NCBI RefSeq assembly: GCF_000350225.1
Contig: NW_005179069.1
Coordinates: forward strand, 111,462-175,461
Direction: 5' to 3'
Length of the DNA stretch: 64,000 nt
Source of the DNA: Chondrus crispus
Taxonomy: Eukaryota; Rhodophyta; Florideophyceae; Gigartinales; Gigartinaceae
Below are positions 9,946-19,104 of the stretch, piece after piece. The notes under the pieces were generated by a model. The model was given only the letters and a program-made list of their open reading frames with translations. It made no database searches and was not told the origin of the DNA. Each line of letters opens with the position of its first letter. Positions within the stretch are counted from its first letter, which is position 1. A program made the position numbers and the translations under genes.

Positions 9946-10253
9946 TGAGATTTTATCGCCAACAGGCTATTTTTGTATCATCGCCATGGCACGTTTGGCC
10001 GCGGAAGACCTTAACATGTTGTACAAAGTCCCTATCTAATCGCTTCACGCGACACACCTACGCAGCTGTTCGCCATCCTTTATCTCGCTGTTCTTCGAGC
10101 ACGCCAACGGCACCTAGCAACGACGCCCACGCTACTAAAACAAAACAAATTTACCACATGCTTGGAACCGTCCACGTCTACTGAACGTGTCCGCGATTAC
10201 GATCGGGGTCCTATACTATCGAAAACTGCAGCAGCAGCAGCAGCACAACTACT
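9946..10253. other. Intergenic stretch, convergent gene ends
   Basis: Lies between the ends of two convergent genes. Contains a short CAG microsatellite (about 10229-10246, six repeats). No gene or other feature seen. Confidence 0.5.
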
Positions 10254-12839
10254 TTAGGCAACCCCCGTGGAAGCAGTCTTGTTACCCGTCAGCACCGCCG
10301 ACTGCGTTCCAGACATCCTCCCCGAGCCAGAGTTACTATTTGGGCTTGCATTCATCTTCCCCTTCGACTGTGCTGCCAACGCGATCGTCTCCTTTGCCTG
10401 CGCCGCCGTCCATTCTGGCTGCTTGACCACTTTGGACGCGTTCTTAAACCCAGCATACGCAGACATCCGCTTCAATTGCTTTTCGTTGGAAAGTGTTGCG
10501 CGTTCCTCATCTCCCGTCAAATCCTCTTTGAAAAAGAACTGCTTCGGTACGAACGCCGCCGGAAGCACCGTCTGCGCATGCAGCTTCAGCCATGGCTCAC
10601 TCACACGGGCCCCTGCTTTGGGGTTGATCGCGCAGAACACCTCCATGCCATAACGCTTATCCGGACGGCCGAATGCACGTGACATCGCAACGGCAGGATG
10701 CATGTTCATCGCCTTCTCCACGTCATCTAGCGAGACGAGCACCGTCTTCTGTACCGCGCCGGGGTCCGCCACTTCCAGCACGTTTGGAGACGTGTCTACT
10801 ATAGCTGCCGCGCGTGCTTCGGCCGCCGCCTCCGCGGCGTCCTTCGCGGCCTGAGCTGCGGCGGCTGTGTCTCGGCTCGAGCTCTGAGCGGAGGCGGCAG
10901 CGGCGTTAACAGCCTTGTTGATGACGTCCATGTTGAGGTTCGCAGTAGGGGATGTCGCTTCGCGTTGCTCATACTTCTCCATCAGGGCTCGCAGCCTTTC
11001 CATTTCTTGGCGATGCGCAGACTCGACGTCGACTTCGAGCCGTCTCTGGTTTCGCTCGATGCCATCCAGCCTTTCCATGATCATGTTGAACATTTCTTCG
11101 TTAATTCGAGAGGAGCTTCGTCGGGAGGAGGATAAGGATCTGGATGCTTGATTGGAAGAGCTGTCATCGTCGTCATCATTTGCTATAGATGCTAATGCGC
11201 GTACTTCAGATTGCTCCGTTCGAAGACGTGCTTCTTCTTTTTCGTGCTCCTCTACTTGTCTTTTCTCCTCGGCCAGTCTTTTAGATTCTTCTTCTTGTTC
11301 AAGACGACGTTTCTCCGCTTCTTGTAAACGTTTTTCCTCTTCAAGCCTCTTCTCTTCCTCGGCTTTTTTACGGGCCTCGTCAGCCACCTTCTCTTCCTCA
11401 GCATTCTTAAGATTCTCCTTCTGCGTCAGGGGGACTATCGGAGGGACATTTTTACGTGAACGGGCATCATTTGTAACTGATAGATACCCGTCCTTGCTAA
11501 GGAAGCCCTCGTCTCCAGTAAGAAAGTACCGTTTGGAACTGTCTCCGTCCGCTATCTCAACAAAGCGTTCCTTGTTCGCAGCGTCGTTGTCAATATATTC
11601 CTTGCAGATATGCACCCCTCTGACTGCGATCCTTCCTACTGTCGTGGGGGACACAGCCTTTCCTGTTGCGTCCAAAATGATGATTTCACATCCGTTAATT
11701 GCTTGTCCACAAGCCCCTGGACGAAAATCAACGTCTTTACTCCCAGAAACCATACCACAAGTCTCTGAAGTTCCATATGCCTCCAAAACAGGTGTTCTCA
11801 ACGCCGGTTCGATGGCTTGCATTTGGGCTTCTGGAATCGTTCCATCAACAGAACGAATGAACGAAAGGTTGACATTTTTCAGAACAGAAGAGTCACGGCA
11901 AACATATGCGTACACAGAAAGAACAATGTCTGGACTCGCTGAGAACCAGTTGATTTTGTAGTCTGCTGCAAGCTTGAGGATATTCTCTGGCTCAATAGTG
12001 CTCCCCTCACGAATTGCAACACTTCCACCAGAGTACATGCTTGCGAGCACGCACAACAAACCCTGTATAGAATGGATCGGGAAAATGAGCAACGTCGACA
12101 TTTCTGCTGTCAGACTGTAAGTATTAGAAAACTCTCTGGTGGCCGTCGTGATACTGCGATGAGTTATATCAACGGAAAGGCAGTCGCTTCCATCAGGAGT
12201 CGTCAGACGAACAGACGTCTCCGAAGGATCGTACTTGAAATCGCCTGCCCCGCCTGCCCATGCCGCTCCCTCTCCAGCGCGACGGTCCTTTCGATCGAGA
12301 AACACTCCCCTATTTGTGGAGCGTGCAATGTACCATTCAATCAACTCAATCGGTCCACAAGCAGCCCTTATCTTTTGAAAGAGTTCATCGCTTGCTTGTT
12401 CTTCCTCATCAACAAGTTTGGAAACAACAGTTAAGGCCTTGGTGTGCTTCAACACCAAGGAAATGTCCTGTTCAGATAACCCAGGGTCGATAGGAACTGC
12501 AATGGCTCCAATCCACTGCAACGCTTGTATGTAAACAACCGCTTCAATGGAATTGTGCAGAATAAAAGCACAGACTGATTGTGGACGAACACCTGCTTCG
12601 CGGAGATCAGTAGCAATCTCTTCTACATTCTTATAAATCTCTACGTGAGAGTAGATGATCTTCCGGCTGCGTCCTGACGGAATTCCAGTCAAGCAAGACT
12701 GCGTTGCATATTTTGACTTGGGAATGTCACGCAAGGTCTGCAATTTGAGTAGTTCTTCACGGTCTGCTGTGGTGAGGTTTTGGTGGAACACGCTCTCGCT
12801 CCTTGTATATCCTCTTGCTCTTGCTCTTATCGGAGGCAT
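10254..12839 (-). CDS. AMP-binding (acyl-CoA synthetase-like) protein split by a coiled-coil insertion
   Basis: 861 codons from ATG at 12837-12839. Residues about 30-460 follow the adenylate-forming fold: ALQWIGAIAVPIDPGLSEQ (110s), THRSI at 226-230, LLIFPIHSIQGLL, YGTSET at 355-360 (A5), GRIAVRG at 402-408 and YFLTGDEGFLSKDGYL at 438-453 (A7). The C-terminal subdomain resumes at about 690 with VSLDDVEKAMNMHPAVAMSRAFGRPD. Between them lies an insertion of about 220 residues: a Glu/Lys/Arg coiled coil (475-545), an Asp/Ser-rich linker, a second coiled coil (580-627) and an Ala-rich helix. The P-loop (A3, usually TSGTTGxPK) is degenerate here (LTTPDGSDCLSV at 212-223), and the final GK motif (A10) is not evident. 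The enzyme may be inactive or changed. Closest in style to oxalyl/4-coumaroyl-CoA ligases, but substrate cannot be named. Confidence 0.7.
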   Translation of the reverse strand: MPPIRARARGYTRSESVFHQNLTTADREELLKLQTLRDIPKSKYATQSCLTGIPSGRSRKIIYSHVEIYKNVEEIATDLREAGVRPQSVCAFILHNSIEAVVYIQALQWIGAIAVPIDPGLSEQDISLVLKHTKALTVVSKLVDEEEQASDELFQKIRAACGPIELIEWYIARSTNRGVFLDRKDRRAGEGAAWAGGAGDFKYDPSETSVRLTTPDGSDCLSVDITHRSITTATREFSNTYSLTAEMSTLLIFPIHSIQGLLCVLASMYSGGSVAIREGSTIEPENILKLAADYKINWFSASPDIVLSVYAYVCRDSSVLKNVNLSFIRSVDGTIPEAQMQAIEPALRTPVLEAYGTSETCGMVSGSKDVDFRPGACGQAINGCEIIILDATGKAVSPTTVGRIAVRGVHICKEYIDNDAANKERFVEIADGDSSKRYFLTGDEGFLSKDGYLSVTNDARSRKNVPPIVPLTQKENLKNAEEEKVADEARKKAEEEKRLEEEKRLQEAEKRRLEQEEESKRLAEEKRQVEEHEKEEARLRTEQSEVRALASIANDDDDDSSSNQASRSLSSSRRSSSRINEEMFNMIMERLDGIERNQRRLEVDVESAHRQEMERLRALMEKYEQREATSPTANLNMDVINKAVNAAAASAQSSSRDTAAAAQAAKDAAEAAAEARAAAIVDTSPNVLEVADPGAVQKTVLVSLDDVEKAMNMHPAVAMSRAFGRPDKRYGMEVFCAINPKAGARVSEPWLKLHAQTVLPAAFVPKQFFFKEDLTGDEERATLSNEKQLKRMSAYAGFKNASKVVKQPEWTAAQAKETIALAAQSKGKMNASPNSNSGSGRMSGTQSAVLTGNKTASTGVA

Positions 12840-13692
12840 ATTGATGCTTGCACGCAGCTATGCGGGGTTTTTCCTGGTGGTTGATGGACGGTAGTCAATA
12901 TGTAAAACTGTTGATCTAGTAGGATGGCATCTAAGAATGGGGGCGAAACACTTTGGAATGTGTAGTATGCGTTTTTGGTGAAAACGAAGTTGTGCGTAAG
13001 TTTTTGGAGAAAAACTACCATTGCTGATAGTTGCATTTGTGAAAGATCGACAATTACGTACGTGTGCGTGTTTGCTTTATTTTGTTTTAGTTAAAGAGTG
13101 TATAGAATTGACCTGCCAGTCGAAGCCAAACCCGAAATTGGATCCAACCGACAGCACTCATTTTTTTATCTAGACAGTGCTTTGGCGAAAACCAAAAGGG
13201 CATAGATAGACAAGGTTTTAAAAAAGCTTCGAGGGAAAAGCCACCAAAGCTTGCTCTACAGAAAGCATTCCACGGTACGGCAGTATGCTATTCTCATTCA
13301 TTGTAATTGAACGATTTCTTAGAGCATTTGATAGAAGATGGAGAGCCCGCATGTTGTATCGTTGGTAGAGCACCCTGTTGTTCTCATTTTGAGGGCTTTG
13401 TAATTTTTTAATTGCTTTTCGCCGTGAGGCTCAACCGATGCAAAATTTTGCTTTCATGCGAACAAAACTTCGACAAGTGTACCAATAAATTCGGCTGAGA
13501 CCAAATTGCGTGCCTTTTCGTTCTCCAAATTATATGATCCGCGGTGCTCGTGAAGTCGAGATTTTCAGATTACGCCTTTCCCCAAATCCGTACATTCTCA
13601 CCATCCCACCCATTGCTCACACTCACATGCACTCTTCTCACCCCCAGCCCACTCCCTTCGTCCTAACCACCCCACTGCCTCACATCCGGACA
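12840..13692. promoter_or_regulatory. Divergent upstream region between acyl-ligase-like and HCF173-like genes
   Basis: About 850 bp between divergent start codons. It is AT-richer than the genes beside it. In-frame codons continue upstream of 13693 to 13510, including ATGs at 13534 and 13627, so part of the right end could be coding. The residues there are low in complexity. No palindrome or repeat stands out. Confidence 0.35.
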
Positions 13693-15252
13693 ATGTCTCT
13701 CCACGCCGCCTTTGTCCCCGGTCCTGCGGCACTACGGACATCCAGCTTCGCCCCCCCACTCCGATGCGGTTGCCGCCCCTCCTCCCCGTCGAGCCGCCCA
13801 CGTGCAAGCGCAGCCGGCCCCCCTCCCGTCCGCGGCCCCAAGCAAGATGCTGAGCCGAAAGGCCCATTGGGCGCCGCCCGCGATTTTCTGGCCGGCATCC
13901 GTCGCGCCACTGGCCTGAGCCCCGATTCTGATGAGATGTTCGACGTCGACCGCGACATGCTCTTCGAGGAGGATGACCAGCCGCCTGAGGTGTTGGTCGC
14001 TGGTGCCACTGGAGAAACAGGCCGCGTCATTGTTCGCAAGCTTGTGTTGCGTGGCTACAATGTGCGCGTGTTAGTCCGCGATCTTTTCAGCTCGACCCTG
14101 GATCTGCTGGGGACAGGGGTGAGCTTTGTCAAGGGCAGCTTGGACGACTATGATTCGCTGCTCGAAGCGACGGGCGATGTCGATAAAGTGGTCTGTGCCG
14201 TGGGGTCAAGGAGTGTGGAGGAGGCCGAGGCGATTGAATATGAAGGTGTAGGCAATTTGATTCGCGCATATCAGGACTCGAGGGTCCAGTATTATGGAAG
14301 GGCTGAGGCTACCAAGTTGGTCCTATTTAACTTCGCGGATGAAGGCGATCTGGGCAAGTGGAAACGCGTCGTGCCGGAGGAAGGCGAAGAGGGCGCCAAG
14401 CCCCCAAGGGTCAACTTTCAGATCACGGGGCCGAATCGCGTCGCGTTTATGGGTCATGTGTTCAGCAAATACGAAGGCATGGCAGAGGTTCGTACGATCC
14501 CGTCCCGCCTTAATCTTCGCGGCTTCTCGGGTTTGTTGTTGCGGTGCATTGGCGACGGCAAGAATTATTTCATCGTGTTGAGGACGGGGGCTGGGGTCCG
14601 AGAGGGCGTTGAGTACTGCGCGCAGATCAAGTCATACAAGAACAAGTGGGGGTCGCTAAGGATTCCGATCTCGTCGTTCAAGGCGTATGACATTAAAGAT
14701 CACTCCCGGAGACGGGACGCCCCCGAGCTGGACCGCGGAGACGTTCGGCAGATGGCGATCCAGTTCCGGAAACCCGTCGTGTCGCCCGAAAAGGATGACG
14801 GGCGCTTTTATCTCGGCGTCGACTATCTCAAGGCGTACCGGACGCAGGAGCAGCCCGATTTTGTGCTCCTATCTTGTGCATCAGTGACGGCGCGGGACTT
14901 TTCCGAGCTCGACGAGAAGGGCTTGCGGGCTGTCGCGAAGGACGACGTCGCGGCTTGGAAATACATGGCGGAGAACCGGTTGCGGTTGTCTGGGCTGACG
15001 TACTGCATCGTGCGCCCGGGGTCGTTCACTGACCAACCGGGTGGCAATAAGGCGATCATGCTGGAGCAGGACGGGGATGTATCGGGCGCGATTAGTCGGG
15101 CGGATGTGGCGGAAATTTGTGTCAAGAGCTTGCTTGACCCGAGGGCGTGCAATGTCACATTTGATGCGTTTGAGTCGATGTATGCGCCATCGGCCAGGCT
15201 GCCATCTGAAGATGTGAGTTCGATGCTTGGACGGCTGCGTCCGAACACTTGA
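13693..15252 (+). CDS. HCF173: HCF173-like SDR protein with CIA30 domain, plastid-targeted
   Basis: 519 residues. The start at 13693 is chosen because it begins a plausible plastid transit peptide (MSLHAAFVPGPAALRTSSF, Ser/Arg/Pro-rich, few acids). A Rossmann NAD(P) motif GATGETG lies at about 104-110. The SDR fold is split: after EGVGNLIRAYQDS comes TKLVLFNFADEGDLGKWKRV, a CIA30-like beta domain to about residue 390, with RGFSGLLLRCIGDGKNYF and VPISSF-like turns. The SDR part then resumes (YKYMAENRLRLSGLTYCIVRPGSF, RADVAEICVKSL). An SDR with an inserted CIA30 domain is the architecture of HCF173, which is needed for translation of psbA mRNA in chloroplasts of plants. Function in this alga is inferred from that architecture. 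Single exon, stop TGA. Confidence 0.7.
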   Translation: MSLHAAFVPGPAALRTSSFAPPLRCGCRPSSPSSRPRASAAGPPPVRGPKQDAEPKGPLGAARDFLAGIRRATGLSPDSDEMFDVDRDMLFEEDDQPPEVLVAGATGETGRVIVRKLVLRGYNVRVLVRDLFSSTLDLLGTGVSFVKGSLDDYDSLLEATGDVDKVVCAVGSRSVEEAEAIEYEGVGNLIRAYQDSRVQYYGRAEATKLVLFNFADEGDLGKWKRVVPEEGEEGAKPPRVNFQITGPNRVAFMGHVFSKYEGMAEVRTIPSRLNLRGFSGLLLRCIGDGKNYFIVLRTGAGVREGVEYCAQIKSYKNKWGSLRIPISSFKAYDIKDHSRRRDAPELDRGDVRQMAIQFRKPVVSPEKDDGRFYLGVDYLKAYRTQEQPDFVLLSCASVTARDFSELDEKGLRAVAKDDVAAWKYMAENRLRLSGLTYCIVRPGSFTDQPGGNKAIMLEQDGDVSGAISRADVAEICVKSLLDPRACNVTFDAFESMYAPSARLPSEDVSSMLGRLRPNT

Positions 15253-15520
15253 GAATGTGTTGGAGTGTGGCTATACTAAAAAGTGCTGATAGCACTGCTT
15301 TATTCTTTTTGCTTTGTGGTAGCAAGCCGTGCATCTTTACATGCCATCAGCAGATGCAAGCGAAATCACTCGCTGGACGTGATTTTAGTTGTAGTAAGTC
15401 TTTACATATGTGATGCGTTCGACAGCCAAGGCGACGAAAACCTGACTAGGGGAAGATGTTGCATCCAGAACCCCTAAAGCAGAAGTAGGGTCTGTAACAA
15501 ACTTCGCATGACAAAAGCAG

Positions 15521-16585
15521 TCACCATGCAGAGCGTGCAGCTGGCGTGGTCAGCCAAAACCCGATTGAAATCAAAATGCCATGCACAAAATGGAACCTAA
15601 CAGCATGGTACTTGGCCGGTCTTACCGCATGCGGCGTTTGATGGTTCTTGCGCACAAAGGCACCGAGCTTGACCCCGCTGGGAATCGCCAACAGTGACAA
15701 AAAGAAGGGCCGTACGGGCAGCATCCCCATGCCATAAAACACAGAATGCGCCGACATAAATGCGAAAAGTGCGGCTTCAAGCAAGATAGAAGCGCGCAGG
15801 GTCCCCAGCCTAACAATTGGCGAGCGCTTGCCGGCGAGCTTGTCGTCGTCCAGCTGGTGAAAGTGTGAGCAGAGAAGGATGAGAGCGGTGGGCGTGGCCA
15901 CCAGGAAGGCTGCCGCGAGTAGGTAATGGTGGGACGAGAAGAGAAGTTCCTGCAGGACGTAGCGCATGCGCGCCGACAGCTTGGGGTGGCGCAGCAATAC
16001 GAGGCGGGCGAAGGGCGGGAAAGTGGCGAGTTGCGAGTAGTAGGCGGCGGCAACGGAGATGGTCCAGGTGACGAAACAAATGGGCTCCCCGAGGCCGTAG
16101 TGGCTCAGGCGAAAGGGTGGGCCTTGGTACACGTAACCGCCAGCGACTGCGACGGAGATGAGTGCAGGGACTGTCGGATCAAATTGGCCGCCCGTTTTTG
16201 AGAGTTTCGCGAGGCAGGCAAAACCTGCGGCAAGGATCACGTTGGCAATAAGAAAGAGCGTGTTCCGGGCGGTGCGGGTGGCTCCGCAGAGGTTGACGAT
16301 TGACTCTGGCTTGTTGCCGTCAATTCCTGCGTCATAGTCGAAGACGTCATTGGTAATGTTGAGCCAAGCAATGATGAGAACGGCGGAAAGAAGAAAGTGA
16401 CAGAGAGTGCGAAGAGAAAGGAAGCCGGTCTCGGCATGCGCGGCGAGGGAGCCGACGAGGATGGGGGTAATTGCGACGGTGTACATGGGCGGTTTGATAG
16501 CGGCAAACCAGAGCGAGGCGCGGTTGGAAGGGGGCGGGCGGTTGCGGTGACGCCAAGGGTGGATGGCGGGGGCGGTACGGCTCAT
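15521..16585 (-). CDS. ABC4: UbiA prenyltransferase, 1,4-dihydroxy-2-naphthoate phytyltransferase type
   Basis: 354 residues, single exon, ATG at 16583-16585, stop TGA. It would attach the phytyl (or other prenyl) chain to 1,4-dihydroxy-2-naphthoate in phylloquinone/menaquinone synthesis, in the plastid membrane. Visible marks: NITNDVFDYDAGID at about 96-109 (NDxxDxxxD, Mg-diphosphate binding), GPPFRLSHYGLGEP, and the second Asp motif in HFHQLDDDKLAGKRSPIVRLG, a signature of the MenA/ABC4 branch of the UbiA family. Eight to nine hydrophobic helices are spread along the chain (LLSAVLIIAWLNI, LFLIANVILAAGFACLA, YLLAAAFLVATPTALILLC and others). The N-terminus is basic and could be a short transit peptide. 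ABC4 is the plant name and menA the bacterial one. Confidence 0.85.
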   Translation of the reverse strand: MSRTAPAIHPWRHRNRPPPSNRASLWFAAIKPPMYTVAITPILVGSLAAHAETGFLSLRTLCHFLLSAVLIIAWLNITNDVFDYDAGIDGNKPESIVNLCGATRTARNTLFLIANVILAAGFACLAKLSKTGGQFDPTVPALISVAVAGGYVYQGPPFRLSHYGLGEPICFVTWTISVAAAYYSQLATFPPFARLVLLRHPKLSARMRYVLQELLFSSHHYLLAAAFLVATPTALILLCSHFHQLDDDKLAGKRSPIVRLGTLRASILLEAALFAFMSAHSVFYGMGMLPVRPFFLSLLAIPSGVKLGAFVRKNHQTPHAVRPAKYHAVRFHFVHGILISIGFWLTTPAARSAW

Positions 16586-16740
16586 GGCGGTGGAGGAGAT
16601 TGGGTGCGCGGAGATGGAGAAACGGGGCGGCGCGAAAGGGCGCGGGTTCGATGTGGCGCAAGATGCAATCTGCCAGGGAAAGCAATCTCGATGAGATAAT
16701 TTGGGGGTGATCAGGCGGGTTTAAAAAACGTATGGAACTT

Positions 16741-17415
16741 TCAATCAGCGCTGCACGCCATGCAGCTGAGAAAGCCCCTCCCTAGGCACCTAGCGCATCG
16801 ATTCTCCAACGTCACCGTCTTCTTCACCGTTCGCATCCTCTCCACGCTCTCCCCGCCCACCAACTCCTCCCTCTCCAGTGCCACGCCGACAAAGCGTGCC
16901 CTGCTCCGCGCCGCGTCCGCCATCTTCTTCTGCTCCGGGCTTAACCACACGACCTTTCTCTCCCTTCTCCCACCCACCTCCGCCTTCTTCACCTCTACGT
17001 TCATCAACTCCCTTCCCTCCGCAAACCCGCTGCCGTCGCATTTCGAGCACGGCAGTTTCGCTGTCCCTCGACATATATGACACTCGCGGCGCAGTCGCTC
17101 AGGGCAGGCGCGGGCGTTGTGGCCGGCCTTGCCACACGAAGAGCAGCGCTGCTGGAACCAGCTGCCGCCGCCTCGGGCGAGGGAAGTCTCCGGGACGGCA
17201 GCCTGCGGGCAACGCCTGACGTTATGGCCGGAGTGGCCACACCGGGAACAACGGTGTCGCGAGGGGGGAGTATTCGTGCTCTGCTTACGACGGTTAGATG
17301 AGGTGCCATTATGGCGAAGATGGCAGCTGGGCGTCACGGGCGGGGTAAAAAGTGGAAGCGGCGGGCTTGTGCGAAAGTGCAGCGGTGCACTGAAGCGCGA
17401 GTCCGGGGAGAGCAT
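16741..17415 (-). CDS. Zinc protein with two CCHC knuckles and two DnaJ-type Cys pairs
   Basis: 224 residues, ATG at 17413-17415, stop TGA. Two CX2CX4HX4C knuckles (CSRCGHSGHNVRRC at about 56-69, CSSCGKAGHNARAC at about 91-104) are followed by CHICRGTAKLPCSKCDGSGF, a CxxCxG pair as in the DnaJ cysteine-rich domain. A basic coiled linker with KVVWLSPEQKK follows, then a second pair near the end (CARCLGRGFLSCMAC). The combination of CCHC knuckles and DnaJ-like zinc centres without a J domain recalls plastid zinc chaperones of the BSD2 kind, but knuckles also bind RNA. The first 40 residues are Ser/Pro/Arg-rich and low in acids, so organelle targeting is possible. It lies 155 bp upstream of the UbiA gene on the same strand. 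Function not known. Confidence 0.7.
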   Translation of the reverse strand: MLSPDSRFSAPLHFRTSPPLPLFTPPVTPSCHLRHNGTSSNRRKQSTNTPPSRHRCSRCGHSGHNVRRCPQAAVPETSLARGGGSWFQQRCSSCGKAGHNARACPERLRRECHICRGTAKLPCSKCDGSGFAEGRELMNVEVKKAEVGGRRERKVVWLSPEQKKMADAARSRARFVGVALEREELVGGESVERMRTVKKTVTLENRCARCLGRGFLSCMACSAD

Positions 17416-18024
17416 TGATATGGCAGTTGGCGTAATGGGACGGTCTTGGTTATCGTACGACGAGAATATAGGCTTTAAATTGGGGCTCGAGTGTGGCTTT
17501 TAAGTTGCTTGTAGAGTGTGGGTGGCTTGATGCGAGGGGCGAAGTTTGTCGTCGGGCGGTGTTGTAGGTGTTGAGTTGTGGAATGATTTGGATTTGGGGG
17601 GGCGGATAGCTTGTATGTTGGCAGTGTAGGCCGGTGTCAACTGTTCTGTTGTGAGGATGTGTCCGGACAGATTTCGGAATGCGACGCGGTCGACGGTCTT
17701 GTGCAGCGGGGTAGAGCGCAGGTGTTCTGTGGGATAAGGTGGAGCGGAATGAGTAATTTCCTTCTTCCTGTAGTGCATTCGCACAGGAAAAAGTAGGGAA
17801 AGGTTGAGGTCGCATGGGTGGGACGAGTAACATTATCTCGTGCTGGTACACTAGCTAGTCCCTCTGGCTGGGCGGCTGCCCGTGAGCAGGAGGAGTGCAT
17901 CAGTTGGCCAGTACCCTTCTCACAGGCTCAATCTGTGACAAGGCTCAAATTGTGACACCAAAATTATAATGCCGCGCCGCATAGTTTCGCGCATATGATT
18001 TTGGTAAACTATTTCGCAACGAAT
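17416..18024. other. Intergenic stretch
   Basis: No gene seen. Promoter of the zinc protein is expected at its left end. At 17929-17965 there is CTCAATCTGTGACAAGG with CTCAAATTGTGACACC, a short direct repeat of TGTGACA. This motif also occurs near 760, 5790 and 18735, so the right part may belong to a decayed repeat. Confidence 0.4.
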
Positions 18025-18552
18025 TAAATATATTCGTTTGATGAAACATATTCACATGCTCTTACAAACGGTCAGTTTTCTGCTCATGCTTTTGCAGAGG
18101 TTTCCGTCGCTCCCAATAATGATTATGTGTTGCGCAACATTCTGAGAAAGAATATATGCCTGTCAAAGAACCCCACACCTAAGAAATCTAATAGAAAATT
18201 CCTCGCAACAGGAAACGCAGCGACGGTTGGCAATTTGCAGTCCGTTCGTGCTCGTTTGGAGGGGCGGAATCCTCCAAAAGCGCCCGTACCCAACGTTTAT
18301 CACATTCAGGAGTTTAATGTAGAGAATGATACTGCAAACAAAAAAAATATTGACTCTCAGAAACGTCTGAAAGCGCAGTCTGCGGTGTCGCATCTCGAAG
18401 ACATAGTTTGCGAGGACTTGCCAATTTCGCAATGGCCAAGAGCCCGAAAACAGCGGATGCAGGTTGAGGAAGGCGAGTTGTTGAGGACCCGCAAGCACAC
18501 GGCAGCGTCGGCTTTGTTGGGTTTCATTACAGATGAAGCGTGCAAGACATGA
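18025..18552 (+). pseudogene. Open frame of unknown origin, perhaps C-terminal end of a transposase
   Basis: 176 codons are open after a TAA at 18025-18027, with no ATG near the start; it then reads IYSFDETYSHALTNGQFSAH and AFAEVSVAPNNDYVLRNIL. The stop is TGA at 18550. The reading looks protein-like and has a basic middle (KNPTPKKSNRKFL) and an end rich in Glu/Arg. The order 'A-F-x-x-x-x-V-x-P-x-N-x-x-x-V-L' is like the tail of pogo/Tigger transposases (G-I-x-P-x-N-P-x-x-V-L), and such elements sit nearby. I do not recognise it further. Confidence 0.3.
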
Positions 18553-19104
18553 AATTTCTCGTCGTCCCACTTTGACCCTGGCACACTTTGGAGACCAATT
18601 CTCCCGTCCAAAAAAAGGCAGTTTTCTTCGAATACGCACTGCATTCGCATATTTATCATAACTTCTTATGCGTCCCACATTGAGCCAGTGAAAAGGGTAC
18701 CCTTAGCCCTGTGCGCGGCTTTCGTGACAAAATTTTTTGGGGCCTTTCGGGTTTCTTTAGCATAACTCCAGTTTCAGACTGACTTAAGATATGAAACCAA
18801 GTCGGTTGGAACCGCAACGCCGAGACGTTTGTATTGATAGAAACAGATTCCGTCGTATCAGCCCCACCGTTATTCTTAACCAGAATCATATATTAATTGA
18901 AAATAGTACTTCCCGATGAGCCTTTGTGCTCAAACTTTGTCGACATACGTGTTGCCTCTATTGATGCAATATTGGAGGAGACGCCCTCCCCAATCAAAGA
19001 ACAGATGTAACACCACCTCGTTCGAGGTGGGGCTTAATCCACCCCTGAGTTGCTGTTTTCAGACAATTCCTAACCAAGACGCATGCATAAAACACCATTT
19101 TTTA
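18553..19104. other. Non-coding stretch with short hairpin
   Basis: No gene seen. 18702-18751 resembles 728-776. A perfect 8-bp-arm hairpin CCACCTCG-TT-CGAGGTGG lies at 19013-19030. Confidence 0.4.

Noticed and set aside
10229-10246. CAG repeat
   Set aside because: Simple microsatellite in non-coding sequence.
11152-11961. 269-codon Ser-rich frame
   Set aside because: Antisense of the coiled-coil and AMP-binding domain.
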